DNA of 64,000 nucleotides from Anaspis maculata. Its lineage: Eukaryota; Arthropoda; Insecta; Coleoptera; Scraptiidae. Below the pieces are notes generated by a model. It was given only the letters and a program-made list of their open reading frames with translations, was not told where the DNA came from and did not search any database. The stretch lies in assembly GCA_949128115.1 (NCBI GenBank), contig CASBRS010000030.1, positions 1-64,000 on the forward strand, read 5' to 3'. Numbering within the stretch: position 1 is the stretch's first letter; each line of letters opens with the position of its first letter. Shown here piece by piece: positions 1-11,858 of the stretch. The position numbers and the translations under genes are program-made.

Positions 1-2287
1 GGACAGACCCAGCACAGCTCCGAATCTGCCAGAGAATAAAAAAAAAGACGCATAAGTACTTGAAGTAGCGACACTAGATTATTTATCAGTTTCAATTTTT
101 ATTAGCATAGTACAGCATTACGTCATGGGGGAATCAATCATCAACTTCAGTCTCGAGTAATTCAATTTAATTAAATAAGCTAGCTAACAGCATAATTTCA
201 CTTGGTCAGTTGGTATGGGTCCACTCCCACTACATACCAGTCCCCAGTACTCTGGATATCCAAGACGTACTGCGCCAAACTGAGAACTCGTGTCGAGCAC
301 GTTGGACTCAGCTGGAAGGCCTCACAAACACACCTGATCCAGTGGATTTCCAACCGGTATCAGTCTCAACTTTGAGCACCAGGCTGGGGATACTTTTGGA
401 GGGACATCCACTCCAAAAGCACCTGGTCTCCAACAAAACAACAATACGGCAGGACTGTCCAGTATGAGTAGGTAGTGGCCGTAACTCATCGTCGGCTGCC
501 ATGAATGTACTCAATTCTATGCCTAAGCTACTCAAATACTTAGTGAGAACAGACTCACCTATTTTGCTGCAAACTGATGCGGGTGAAATCGTCAAATTCT
601 GGAATCTGGTCTCTCTCCGCCGTTACTTTTTCCGCATTCCACTTTGAACATGCTTTGAACAATGGCTGTCAGTTTCTTTTACCTTGTCATACTGCCAACC
701 TCACAACACCACACGGCGGTTGTCATGTTACCTCATCACGCAAGAATTAAATCAGCAACTGAGTAGTTGAATAACGCACAGAATTTTATTGCAGTCTGTC
801 ATGAAATTCCTGATGTTAAAAAAAAAGAACTTTTGAGATTTGAGTTGGTCCAGGTGTTTCGACAAAAGTGCCAAACTTGCTCAGACGAGTCGTGGGTTCG
901 ACAAGATCTCGGACGTGGACCGTATGGTTCTAGATCTAGAGCGTTTATTTTTATGGGCGCCAAGGTCCGGATTGGCTACCAGCGTTTTCGCTGTCGAAGG
1001 ACCTATTCGACAGTAGGTCAACTCGACACTCACACGCAAAAAAAAAAGATCAAATACGAAAATAAAACTAAAGAAATTAAACACCAGGTTGTTTCAAGAG
1101 TTTTGTGTACTTAAAAAAAATATCAAATTACTGAGTTAAGATTGTGTCAGTAACGCAGCATGTCAAATTGTTGACATCAAACAAGAAGAAAAATGGAACA
1201 AGAAATTAATTATTGACTAACAGCGCGGTAACAAAAATTCAAGTGAGCGTTTTCATTTAAAAAGTTCGCGGTAAAATAAAATCGGTGAAACAAGAAAAGA
1301 GAAAAGTACTTATGGTTAAAATTTTGAGCGCAGGCGCAACCGAGGTTTAGGTTTTCTGTTAAAGCAAGAATCAAAGTCGCGTATCCCTAGTTTTTGTGCA
1401 CAAAAAGTCGGCGTCGCGCGATTCCTAATTTTGATTGTTCTAGCCTGATTGCCGCGGGTCAAAATTCGCACTGACTCCGGTCCTGTCCAGGCAGGCCGTA
1501 AAAAAAGGAATATCTAATTTTACTTTTTCTTTAAACGAAAACGGCTAGAAAATATCTAACTATAATAACAATAAGTTGAGACTACTGTAGATTAACTTAA
1601 TTCCACTGGAGACCGATAAGCATTAATTCTTTTAGGCGCTTATTTTACAAATTCGGAAACATTTGCGGTAAGATGATAAGGTGGTTTTTCGCACGAAATT
1701 TCACTGGACGATCAGCAGCAAAGAAAATACAGAGGGCTTAACTTTAGTCCTGGGTTCCCACAGGACTGTGCAGATCCAAGTCGCTGGGTCCAAAACGGTG
1801 AAGCAAGCAGTTGCCGAAATAAATCCAGGAGTCCACGTCAAATTCCGACGAACACCAGCAGATTTCAACAGTGGTGGTGGTTGTGGTAAAATCTTGGATT
1901 ATGGGCGAAAATCGTTCACAAATGAGGAAATAAGAGCACTCCACTAAGAGCCAAAATCAAAACCAAAAGAAAAAAAAAAAAGGCCTGCAAACAAAAGAAA
2001 GGGTCGTCTAAGAGAAGAAGAAAACCAAAAGAGCAGAAAGAGCGAAAAACTTACGAGTTGGTAGGTGCCTTTGAAGTAGAAATTTATCGGTGGGTTTTTA
2101 ATCCGACACAAGGTCGATATGGATCATTTTTCACCAGATCCAATTATTGGAAACTCACGAGGTGACTTTTCCTTCACTCGGAAGATTGGCACACAGCACT
2201 TTTCATACACCTGGAGTTTCACCCAGCCGAAAATTTACGTGAAATTTGCGAAGCTAATTGGTGTCGATTTGATTCAATATGCGATAT
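1..2287. other. gene-free stretch
   Basis: I see no convincing gene, RNA gene or complete mobile element here. Short open frames occur on both strands but overlap one another and match no family I know. The only protein-like stretch is a lysine-rich frame at about 1,950-2,163 that follows a 1,681-1,947 frame directly after a TAA stop. It has no visible splice support, so I leave it uncalled. Confidence 0.4.
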
Positions 2288-2439
2288 TGGGCGTTTTCCA
2301 TTTAGCGACACAAGTCGACTTGTGTTGACACAAACCGACACAAACGCGTTCCATTTGATCTGTGTTTCTTTGTTTCATCGACACAAGCTAACACAAGCTG
2401 ACACAAACCGACACAAATGTTTTAAATGGAAAGCGCCCA
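2288..2439. mobile_element. MITE, GGGCGYTTTCC-type ends, ATT target duplication
   Basis: A 152 bp non-coding element. Its left end reads GGGCGTTTTCCATTTA and its right end is the inverted AAATGGAAAGCGCCC. ATT lies directly outside both ends, as a 3 bp target duplication would. The interior holds several ACACAA-type direct repeats (GACACAA, CTAACACAA). The ends match two other elements in this window (2,947-3,135 and 13,919-14,107), whose interiors differ. It is a non-autonomous DNA transposon; I cannot name the superfamily. Confidence 0.7.
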
Positions 2440-2946
2440 TTCAGCGGCACGAGTTGCGCTGTAGGTTCGCAAAGCTAGGGGATGGAACTCATGCGTCTGC
2501 GCGAGCTAGGAAAAGTCAAAACCTGCAGATTTTCAGCCATCGATTTAACAAAGGAAAATAGATGACAAGAAACTCCTGACTTCCATGCTAGATTATGTGG
2601 AATGATGTTGTCTATGTGCATTGCTGTCGAAAAAATGAATTCCGCGCGTAGTGTTCCGAAAAGAACGAAAAAGCCGTTTTCAGTGTATAACTGGTTGCCT
2701 AGAAGGTGATGTTTTTTGGGAACACACATGAAATGGAACTGTAATGTTCTTATCGTACGGTTTTTGCAGCCAGGCACTCAACAAACTGCCCGTCATTTTT
2801 GAAAAAAAAAACAGAAAACACAAAACCTCTGATATATTATACATATAACCCGATAAAATTTTAGTTACCATTTGTTTACATGCAGTTTCATGCCACTGAC
2901 AGACAGAACGGCAACCGTAATGCTAGCCTTACATTGAGCAGCAAAT

Positions 2947-3135
2947 GCGTGCTTTCCACCTAGCCTCAAGTTCGGTACACCTGCCATTTACGCATGTGCG
3001 GGTTCCAAACGGTGCTTTCCATCTACGTGTTTTTACTCGGTTCTGCGCCGTTCATTGGATCACGTAAAATTTTGTGCCATACCATGGAACATGTGCCGTC
3101 TGGTGGTATTTGTACCGTCTAGGTGGAAAGCACCC
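2947..3135. mobile_element. MITE, GGGTGCTTTCC family, copy 1
   Basis: A 189 bp element with ends GCGTGCTTTCCACCTAG and, inverted, GGGTGCTTTCCACCTAG. It is flanked by AAT on both sides. A copy of the same length (189 bp) and the same AAT flanks lies at 13,919-14,107 and aligns along its whole length, including an internal repeat of GTGCTTTCCATCTACG. No coding capacity. Confidence 0.8.
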
Positions 3136-3138
3136 AAT

Positions 3139-5178
3139 GCTGCAGCTTTCTTTGCAGCAGAATTCCGATTGGAACTGACGCCTGTTATGCTGTCAGTGAC
3201 CAACATTTGACCAATGAGAGCTCGGCAGCAAAAAAAGCTGCAGCATTTGATGCTCAATGTAAGGCCACCATAAGGCAGAGAAGAATACCAGAAGTAGGGC
3301 GGTATTTTCAAAAACACACCAACTGATAAACACGTTACCATATTTTCGCTCATTGTGTATCTAGAACTGATCCATCATTGCTGGTCTTGAACACAATGAA
3401 AGATCAAGAAACACTTTTTTTTCCATAGCTTATTTGAAAGTTTCATTTCCAGCCGTTTCAATAATAGACAATGTTGAAATTACGCTTTTCACATGTGTTA
3501 GCATACGGCACTATTCTCAAATCCCCTAGCATGGTTGCGCCAGCGCAGAAATGGCACTGAATTTCGCCTATTGTTCGAGCAGAATGCGATAAGCTCGTAG
3601 GTACCTAAGGCGTTATCAAAGTTCAGATGGTATGAGAAATAGCGCTCTATCTCAATTTTTGCCGACGAATTATAGGATGAAAAATAAACCGTAACAAGTC
3701 TTGCAATTAACACTTTTGTAATTTATTTGCATGGTAACTGAGAATAATACTGATAAACAAAATAATCATGAAATAATATTGAAGAATAGGACGACCACCA
3801 ATGCCGTTGCGAAACCTTGGTTGCCTATCGACTGGGCGTTGACGGCCTCAGTTTTGCTTCGTGCTACAGTTGACAATACCAAAAAATATTCCATAGTAGG
3901 TATAGAGCCATCCCTTCTCTTTCCACATTGACCTCAACTCTACGATAAATTTCTGTTGAAAAATAAGGCTGTTTAGCAAGAAGGTGTGAGCTTAATGTGA
4001 CAGTAAACGGCCGGCGCTCTTAATCGCTACTGTGAACCTCGCAGGCTTTTTCGATTTGTTCCAGTTGAAGATGAAAAGTGAATAGCGCGCGCCACTCAAC
4101 TTTCAGTTTCAAATTTTTCTGTAAAGTTTAGACGTGACGCCACTGGGTAAGTGCTCGACCGCGCTTGTATATTTATAGCCCAGGAATTTTAGGGTTTGAC
4201 CCTGAAATAAATATGTCCCTTTTGAAATTTTGCACAAACGGCCTTTGACTAATGCTGAACAACATACTAAAAGCTCAGGTCCAACAAGTGTGCGGAACAT
4301 AGTTTTTTGGGGCAAGAAGGGAGTAAGTGCCGCCAAATCAGATGAACTCTTGCTGTAATTCAGAAGAGGGTACTGTAAGTCTCAACGTTGACCAACGTGT
4401 CCCTTAAGGTTTAAGTTCAACCCTCCCATTTTAGGAATTCTCGTTCAAAAATGCTGAAATTAATATATATCACATACGAAGTGATTTCCTACAATATATA
4501 TTTTTTTCATAAAATTCCACGATGTATTTTTCGAGTAACATTGAAAAAATCGAAAAAACGAGGGTTTTTTACAAGTTTCCCTGTCTTTATTATCGTGCAA
4601 AATTTTTATTTTTTTCCCCTGGAAAAGTGTAGTTTTTTTATGTAAAAATATATATTTTTTTTAAATTTTGAACGAATAGTTTTTTTGTTACAACACAAAA
4701 AAAAATGAAAATGCTTCCAACCTCGGTATACTATCGAGTTTCATTAAAACCAATGAAGAGGAATGTAGCCATTGATCAATACTACCGTATTATACACAGA
4801 AAATTTAAAAGTTTTGTGTTTTTTCGACAATACATCCGATCAACGAAACTACAATTTTGAAATCCATACGCGACTCTTATGCGCTGGACGGAGGTGCCAC
4901 CTCGGCAGGGTGATATTTCACGGAAGCTTCAGCTTCACAGAGACCACAGCAATCTAGTGACCGATAGGTGGCGATCGCGCAGGACGAAGAAATCTTTATA
5001 CCGATAATTTTGAGCACTGAGGTGACACAAACGCAGACCGCTTATTGCGCCACCCGCCACAGACTTTCGAATTCGAAAATCGTGATAATCTCTTCATTTG
5101 ATTAGCTATTTATAGTTTTGAGTGCTGTGAAAACGTGAAAACCAATTAAGTAAGAAAGAATCAGAGGTTCGACAAACC
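3139..5178. other. gene-free stretch with AT-rich DNA
   Basis: No gene is seen. The stretch contains one dispersed repeat (about 4,140-4,345, listed separately) and a strongly AT-rich block at about 4,440-4,720. The last 200 bp may hold the 5' untranslated region and promoter of the gene starting at 5,179. Confidence 0.4.
4140..4345 (-). repeat. dispersed repeat, related to 22,565-22,745
   Basis: About 200 bp that reappears inverted at about 22,565-22,745 and, for its outer 100 bp, at about 21,660-21,765. Shared landmarks are GCAAGAAGGGAGTAAGT, ACAAGTGTGCGGAACATAG and AAATAAATATGTCC. Here it stands alone, without a partner arm nearby, so it is a solo end or a truncated copy of the element at 21.66-22.75 kb. 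Confidence 0.6.
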
Positions 5179-6076
5179 ATGACATTTAAGAAGAAGCCAA
5201 CCCGGCGAGGGTTCAACTTTCGGAAGTAAGTACACTAAGTACAGTACGAGTACGGTAAACATAATTAGTCTAAGTATTATTATATTTTGAGTTATTGTAT
5301 TATATGTCTCATTTACGTATATTTAATAACAATCAGGTTGCCATTGAGAAACTATGATAGCTGAGGCTCCAGATTAGCTGGAGTTTCAAACCCAAATATC
5401 TCAAAAATTAAGCCTTTAATCAAAATTTTGCAGGAGTAACTTTTTTCTCTGAATTAAACGTAGCATTCAAAAATTGCAACAATTGCCAAAAATATTCAAG
5501 GGGATGAAAAAAGGGGAAAGTACCCCCTATTATCTTCGCCCCTGAAAATGTTTGATAAAATACGTTATCATTGTTCGATAGAGACCTAGTTTAGTAAACT
5601 TTGGTTTAAATTTGAATAAAATCGGCTTAACGGTTCAGAAGTTATGCTAAAAAACCGTTTAGAAAAACCAACTTTGGAGGCCTGTATCTCCGTTATTACG
5701 TTTGCGAGAGTATTTTCATTGAGGAAGTCCCCTTATTTTCCAATTGTCTACCTCCCTGTAAATTTTAGTACATTAATTTCCGGACACCTGTATAGGATTT
5801 TTTTGATAAGAAAATCGACATACGATTCAGGAACGAGTTAATAATGACACACTTTACGTCTAGCAGTAAAAAAATATAAATCTTTCTTGATGACAGCGCA
5901 ACTCGGTATGTTGAGAAGCCTGAACCAGGAGCAATAAGGGAGCCGCGGGTAATTTGCCCACTGCAATATGATTCATCAAAAGAATTCATCATCACTCCTC
6001 CTTCAAAAAACTCGAGTAGTCCAGGTATCACCACTCCTTTACATTTTGAGATGGAAAGGCCTACATCTCACTCAAG
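5179..6076 (+). CDS. unrecognised host gene, first two coding exons
   Basis: Two putative exons with matching phase. Exon 1 is 5,179-5,225, starts with ATG and ends in a strong GTAAGT donor. It codes a basic start, MTFKKKPTRRGFNFR. Exon 2 is 5,897-6,076, after TTGATGACAG, and ends in AG|GTATGT. It stays open for 180 bp and is rich in Pro and Ser (motifs such as PPSKNSSSPG). The split Asn codon joins without a shift, giving 75 codons plus two bases. I do not recognise the product. The intron holds a piece of a repeat (5,380-5,670). The next exon is not found: DNA from 6,950 on is a transposon nest, so the gene may have a very long intron or be broken. The call rests on splice signals and composition only. 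Confidence 0.45.
5380..5670 (+). repeat. partial foldback-element copy
   Basis: This stretch resembles the right arm of the element at 55,054-56,050. Shared landmarks include CAAACCCAAATATCT, ATCAAAATTTTG, AGGGGATGAAAA and AAACTTTGGTTTAAATTTGA. Neither terminal CAGGGTG end is present here, so it is a fragment. It lies inside the presumed intron of the gene at 5,179. Confidence 0.6.
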
Positions 6077-6949
6077 GTATGTAAGAGCATAAATTTAATA
6101 TGATTGTAATGATAATTATTAGTGCCCATATTATATACAATAATAATAAGCCCAATCAATAATTTCGGCTGTGAAGGTACCGCGCAGGGTGATTCACAGC
6201 TTGCTAAGTTTTTGTCAAGGGTAGCTTCCTTGGCTCATCTAATATAAAAGTCACTGAAAAAAAAGGTTCAAGATCGTTTTTTGAATTTTTTTAAATTATG
6301 TATTTTGATAGTAAATATTGTAAAAAACATGGAAAAATATGCATGGTATTTAGGTATAACAAAAAAAAACTGGATTTTGCACCAAACTTCACAGAAAAGA
6401 TGACGTAATCTTGACCCATGCAAATGCGTTTTTTGAAACATTTGGAACATAGTTATGGGGCCCTAAGCTTTCCGCTTCAAATATTCGACCTTCAGATTTA
6501 TTTTTCATGAATATTTCTAGTGGGTACCCTGGTACCTGTGAGTTCCAAACATAATAATCTGAACGTATTTAAAAATCTTGTTTTAGAAATTTTGTTCATA
6601 ATATTTCATGACATCACGCGACTACCTGTTTAGAGAGGGTATTTCACGGTTAAAAACTATAGTAATATACCCCGAGATATACCTATTGTGTGTTCGAATT
6701 TCAAAGGGAAACCGAAATGGCCCATTGAGCATCTTGTGAATCTTATCTGGTAGGTACCTAACCTGATAACATTGTACTGATAATATTCACAAATGCCGAA
6801 TTGGACCTTTCGGTCTCCTTTGCTAATGGATATTTGGAACGTAAAATACACCTAGGTACATTCTGTCATTATGGCAGCAGTCACACTGGAGCCATCACCA
6901 CCCACTACCACCCACCGCCACCCACTACCACCAAGCAAAATAATCCGCC

Positions 6950-7575
6950 CAGGGGGCCAATTTTTGAAAATATACGTTAAGTTACGTATGCGCAAATTTG
7001 CGTACGAAGATTTACGTATACGTTTCCTTTTGCCAATTTTTGAGCAGTGTTCGCAAAACGAAAAACGTTCGAATTGGGTCTTCGTAAATAAACGCATGGT
7101 AGACGCGACAACGTTGCAAATATCGGTGCATTTTATCTACTCAAGCCACGCCAAGCCTACCAAAGCTTTCAAACGTCAGTTTCTGATGTTCGTGTTTTCA
7201 TTCAGATTAATAAATTTTCATAACCTCCATATTTAACAACAAAGAATACGTCTGGAGACTTCCCCTTGAACATAATTCAGGAAATGAAAAACGATTACAA
7301 CATAATTTTTTCCGTAGGCTTTGAATCTGTCGACGAAGAATGTCTGTGGATATCACTTACAGGGTGCAACATAGAAAATTTTTCTTACATTCGACGCCCT
7401 ATTCTGATATGGTAATCAATTCCGATTTTTATCCTGATTATAAATATGCATCACACATTCACACTTGATAGGTTAATCAACAAAACACAAATGCATGTGA
7501 AAAAAGTGATGAAGTTTTAAAATGATCGAAAAGTTATTTTTTGTTTTAAAGTAACTTTTAAATTTTCTATCATTT
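6950..7575 (+). repeat. left segment of E1, duplicated at 12,102
   Basis: Runs from CAGGGGGCCAATTTTTGA through ACGTATGCGCAAATTTGCGT and a TAAATATGCATCACAC block to about 7,575. It is nearly identical to 12,102-12,644 joined to 13,697-13,765. It therefore works as an empty-site reference for the insertion at 12,645-13,696. Confidence 0.85.
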
Positions 7576-7830
7576 TAGTAGGTACTTAAATTGATTTCAC
7601 TATAGTTTGAAACTTTTACTGAACCTAACTTGACTTTACAAAATCAAACTTTTGTAAAAGAAATACAGGTGTCCGTTTTTCGAGGCTAAGCATGGGTATC
7701 TCGCTTATCTTGAGAGATACAGAGTCGGTTGAATTAGGAAAAAGTTGCGCATTTTCATGACGATCAATGCTCCAAAAACAAATTTGACGTATCGATTTTA
7801 GTTTTTGAGATATCGTAAAAAACCAGGAAT

Positions 7831-8402
7831 TTGAATTTTGGTTTTCATTTTTTATTCAAAAAACGGTTGAAGGTGGCTTTTTCTAATTTAGACATTGTCA
7901 GGGCACTTTTTCAAGGGGAATTCAAAGCTGCCAAAATCTTTATCCTAGCTTTCAAAGCAACCGAGATACGACATTCAACTTTTTTCTCTAATGAGCGCCA
8001 TATTGGATTTTGATATTTTTTAATACGGTATTCTTTTCTGGTTACAACGATGTGCCACATGTCACTGTTGAATAAATGTTCAACATTTACTTTTTTTTAT
8101 TGTCGGTGCTGATTTTGTTTACAAAGCACTCTTAATCAAAAATTTTTTTTGCTCAAAAGCATGAATTCAACAGTGGCATGTGACACATCGTTGAAACCAG
8201 AGAAAAATATTGTATTTAAAAATGTCATAATCCAATATGGCGCCTATGAGAGAAAAAAAAGTTGAATGTCATATCTCGGTTGTTTTGAAAGCTAGAATGA
8301 AGATTTTGGCAACATTGAATTCCCCCTGGAAAAGTGCCTCCACAATGTCTTAATTAGAAAAGGATATCTTCAACCGTTTTTCAAATAAAAAACTAAAACA
8401 AA
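7831..8402. repeat. palindrome P0 inside F1
   Basis: Inverted arms of about 250 bp centred near 8,115. Matching landmarks are AAACGGTTGAAGG against TTCAACCGTTTTTC, and CGCCATATTGGATT against AATCCAATATGGCG. The arms are imperfect, with small indels. Confidence 0.8.
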
Positions 8403-8431
8403 AATTACAAAGGACCCCGCACGATTCTTAT

Positions 8432-10083
8432 AGTACAAGAAAGATAGATTTCAACCTCGGAAAAAATATGGACGTCCTGAAAATTTGATATTTTGTTCAG
8501 AATTGAGTGCTCTACAACATATCCAAAATCGCCAAAAATCGCACCCGGGGGTTTTGAGTTATTGGAGGGGGGGTAAAAAATTGCATGTAAAAATGGAGGG
8601 GATTGAACCCGTCAATCCATTGGATGCGAATACATTATAATTCGACGTATCGTATCCCATCGATACTATTTTGGCACAAAAAGTGTCCATCATTGTTGAA
8701 GGGGAGTAGTGGGGGGGCGAAGCTCTGCTAGGTGGTCCATTTTGTCTTTCTGGTCCTGTAGAACCGATCACGACAAGTTTGGTATCTTTTCCGACTAAAT
8801 TCAATCTCCTGAACTCATATTCGATGTGTAAATTCGGATGAAAACAAGTTTGAACAATTTAACTTGAGAAAACTTGTTTTTTCTTTGACAATTTTGACGA
8901 ATTTTTGTTTTACTGTTGGAGGCGTTCATTTTTGGAAAATTTTCAGGGACCATTAAATTGAAGTGTATTCTCCACAAAAATCATCCATTTGATGTATAAT
9001 TTTGTTTCTCGAGTTTAAAAAATCGATTTGAACTTGAGCCGGCGCGGCGCGTCGTTTACTACTGACCAGAACACCACAACATGCACCTTTAAATGAAAAC
9101 ACCTCAAATTATTGAAGAAATAACAACTCATCTTTGAAAATTGGAGGATCTGTGGAGAATTGAATTTCCTATAACATAAACAAAATCGCCATAAATCGCA
9201 CTGCAGGGTTTTGAGTTATTTAAGTGGAGAGGTAACAGTTCATAGAGTGTGAATTTTGTCAAAGTGTTATCCTCCTTCTCGAATAACTCAAAATCCTGCA
9301 ATGCGATTCATGGCGATTTTGTTAATGTTATAGGGAATTCAGTTCTGCACAAATTCTCCAATTTTCAAAGATGAGTTGTTATTTCTTCAATAGTTTGAGG
9401 TATTTTCATTTAAAGGTACATGCTGTAGTGTTCTGGTCAGTAGAAGACGACGCGCCGTGCCGGCTCAAGTTCAAATCGATTTTTTAAACTCGAGGAATAA
9501 AATTATACATCGACTAGATGATTTTTGTAGAGAATACACTTCAATTTAATGGTCCCTGAAAATTTTCTAAAAATAAACACCTCCAACAGTAAAAAAAAAA
9601 TTCGCCAAAATTGTCAAAGAAAAAATAAGTTTTCCCAAGTTAACTTGTTCAAACTTGTTCTCATTCGAATTTACACATCGGATACGAGTTCAAGAGATTG
9701 AATTTAGTCAGAAAAAATACAAAACTTGTCGTGATCGGTTCTACATGGCCAGAAAAACAAAATGGACCACCTAGCAGAGCTTCGCCCCCCCACTACTCCC
9801 CTTCAACAATGATGGACACTTTTTGTGCCAAAATAGTATCAAGGGGATATGATACGTCGAGCTATAATGTATTTGCATCCAATGGATTGACGGGTTCCAC
9901 CCCCTCCATTTTTACCTGCAATTTTTTACCCCCTCTCCAATAACTCAAAACCCCCGGGTGCGATTTTTGGCGATTTTGGATATGTTGTAGAGCACTCAAT
10001 TCTGAACAGAATATCAAATTTTCAGGACGTCCATATTTTTTCCGAGGTTTGGCCGATTTTTTTACTATTTTTCCTGTACTATT
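8432..10083. repeat. palindrome P1 inside F1
   Basis: Inverted arms of about 800 bp centred near 9,254. Landmarks present in both arms include TAGTACAAGAAAGATAGATT or its relative, GGACGTCCATATTTTTTCC, GCACCCGGGGGTTTTGAG, GAGCCGGCGCGGCGCGTCG and CATTTAAAGGTRCATG. A second copy with a replaced centre lies at 16,206-17,788. Confidence 0.85.
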
Positions 10084-11126
10084 ATGGAAAATGGCTCCCG
10101 GTTAAATTCTCTGAATTTTTGATATGTTGTAGTTCATGAGATACTTATCGAATACCGAGAACCCCAAACCCAAATAATGGACAGTTTTTTACCCACAGGG
10201 GGTTGAAGTTGGAGGTTTTGACGGCTTAAAAATGATATTCTGACGTGAATAAAAGCTTTCTATTTGGTTTCTCTTCAAGTTGTGTTTCATGCTAAATGTA
10301 TTTATTTGACAGAAAAATATTAACCCCCTCCTTCACCCCCATCTCCCATCTACCATCACAAAATTCGAGATTACTCTCAAAAGCCATGCAGATGGCTTTT
10401 GTGATTTAAATTATGAATTTTAACATAAAAATTATTTTCCACCCCTAATGTTGGGGTGCTGATTTTCCAATTTTCCTCGGTTAATTTGGCTGAATTTTTG
10501 GTATTGTGTACTTCTAATTCTGCTGAACAAAAAGTTCTCATGCCAAAACTTATTCCTATGAACAGTTTTTGTTCTACAGGGGACTGAAGTTGGAGATTTC
10601 AGAGCATAAATATTGAACTTCAGTCCCCTGTAGAACAAAAACTGTTCATAGGAATAAGTTTTGGCATGAGAACTTTTTGTTCAGCAAAATTAGAAGTACA
10701 CAATATCAAAAATTAAGCCAAATTACCCGAGGAAAATTGGAAAATCGGCACCCCAACATTAGGGGTGGAAAATAATTTTTATGTCAAAATCCATAATTTA
10801 AATCACAGAAGCCATCCGCATGGCTTTTGGGAGTAATCTCGAATTTTATGATGGTAGATAGGGGTTGGGGGTGGAGGAGGGGGTTGATGTTTTTCTGTCA
10901 AATAAATACAATTAGCATGAAATACAACTTGAAGAGAAACCAAATAAAAAGCTTTTATGACAGTCATAATATCATTTTGAAGCCGTCAAAGCCTCCAACT
11001 TCAACCCCCTGTGGGTAAAAAACTGTCCATTATTTGAATTTGGGGTTCACGGTATTTGATTAGTATCTCATGAGCTACAACATATCAAAAATTCAGAGAA
11101 TTTAACCAGGAGCCATTTTCCATAAG
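10082..11126. repeat. palindrome P2 inside F1
   Basis: Inverted arms of about 500 bp centred near 10,603, with an almost perfect stem close to the centre. AACAAAAAGTTCTCATGCC, CTATGAACAGTTTTTGTTC and GGGGACTGAAGTT occur on both sides in opposite orientation. The outermost arms read GGAAAATGGCTCC and GGAGCCATTTTCC. Confidence 0.85.
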
Positions 11127-11647
11127 AATCGTGCGGGGTCCTTTCAGTTTTTTCTCGATATCTCGAAAACTAAAACTGACAAGTCAAATATCTTTTTAGA
11201 TCATTGATTGTCATGAAAATTCGCAACTTTTTTCTGATTCAACCGACTCTGTATCTCTAAAGATAAGCGAGATACCCATGCTTAGCCTCGAAAAACGGAC
11301 ACCCTGTATTGCTTGGTAGTTTTCCTAACTAACCTATCGAGTGGGATATATAATATACGTATATATTTATAATCAGGATGGCAAGCTGAATCAATTCCTA
11401 TATGTAATTACATACACGTGTCTAATTTGAGAAAAATTCTCAATGACTCGCGATAGACGACAGAAAATTTTAGTGCCTTCGAAACCTGCGAAAAAAAAGT
11501 GGTCTTAAATTTTTGAAACTATGTTTGAGCGAAAGCCTCCAATTTATACGTGAACACCCTGTACCATCATAAAAATTGGAAAAGTAGCCAATAAAACCAG
11601 TCAACGCTAAATTTAGGCTAATTTTGTCGAAATGTTCCTGAGTTAAG

Positions 11648-11858
11648 TGGGGAGCAAATGCAAAGCTTCACTGCAGACTGCAGACGATGGAAAGAAAAAA
11701 ATTAAACATCATCGTGACAAGTTTTAAACAGTGTCCCTGAAGCTGATGATTGAAAAGAATGACAGAAGAGTGAGTAATTCTTATTTAGGACGCATTCGTG
11801 AAGTTATTCCGTGCTGTATCTCATTAGCCACCTGACTCGGCACCATGATCGCCACATA
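11648..11858 (+). repeat. right segment of E1, duplicated at 17,788
   Basis: About 210 bp from GGGGAGCAAATGCAAAGC to GGCACCATGATCGCCACATA. It recurs in direct orientation at 17,788-17,998. After the shared part E1 continues for another 240 bp to its GGCCCCC end, while E2 jumps straight to AATTGGCCCCCTG. E2 has therefore lost those 240 bp, or E1 has gained them. Confidence 0.85.

Larger units (their letters stand above)
7664..11308. mobile_element. large foldback element F1 with three internal hairpins
   Basis: Ends TACAGGTGTCCG and CGGACACCCTGTA, with outer arms of about 165 bp: 7,664-7,830 pairs with 11,145-11,308, and both arms carry AGGCTAAGCATGGGTATC or its complement. Between the arms lie three successive large palindromes, at 7,831-8,402, 8,432-10,083 and 10,082-11,126. 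The outer stem resumes after the first: AAGGACCCCGCACGATTC at 8,402 pairs with its complement near 11,121. Read as one strand the whole element could fold as a cloverleaf. TA lies outside CAGG at both ends, as for a TA target duplication. No coding capacity is supported. It sits inside E1. Confidence 0.8.

Noticed and set aside
1681..2163. Frame 1,681-1,947 continuing after TAA into a Lys-rich frame
   Set aside because: No splice sites, no family resemblance and a stop between the parts. Low-complexity AAA/AAG runs inflate the apparent coding look.
9698..9943. Paired 81-codon frames at 8,559-8,804 (-) and 9,698-9,943 (+)
   Set aside because: They are the two arms of palindrome P1 read in opposite directions, so their near identity is structural and not coding conservation. 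A frameless third copy occurs at 16,335.
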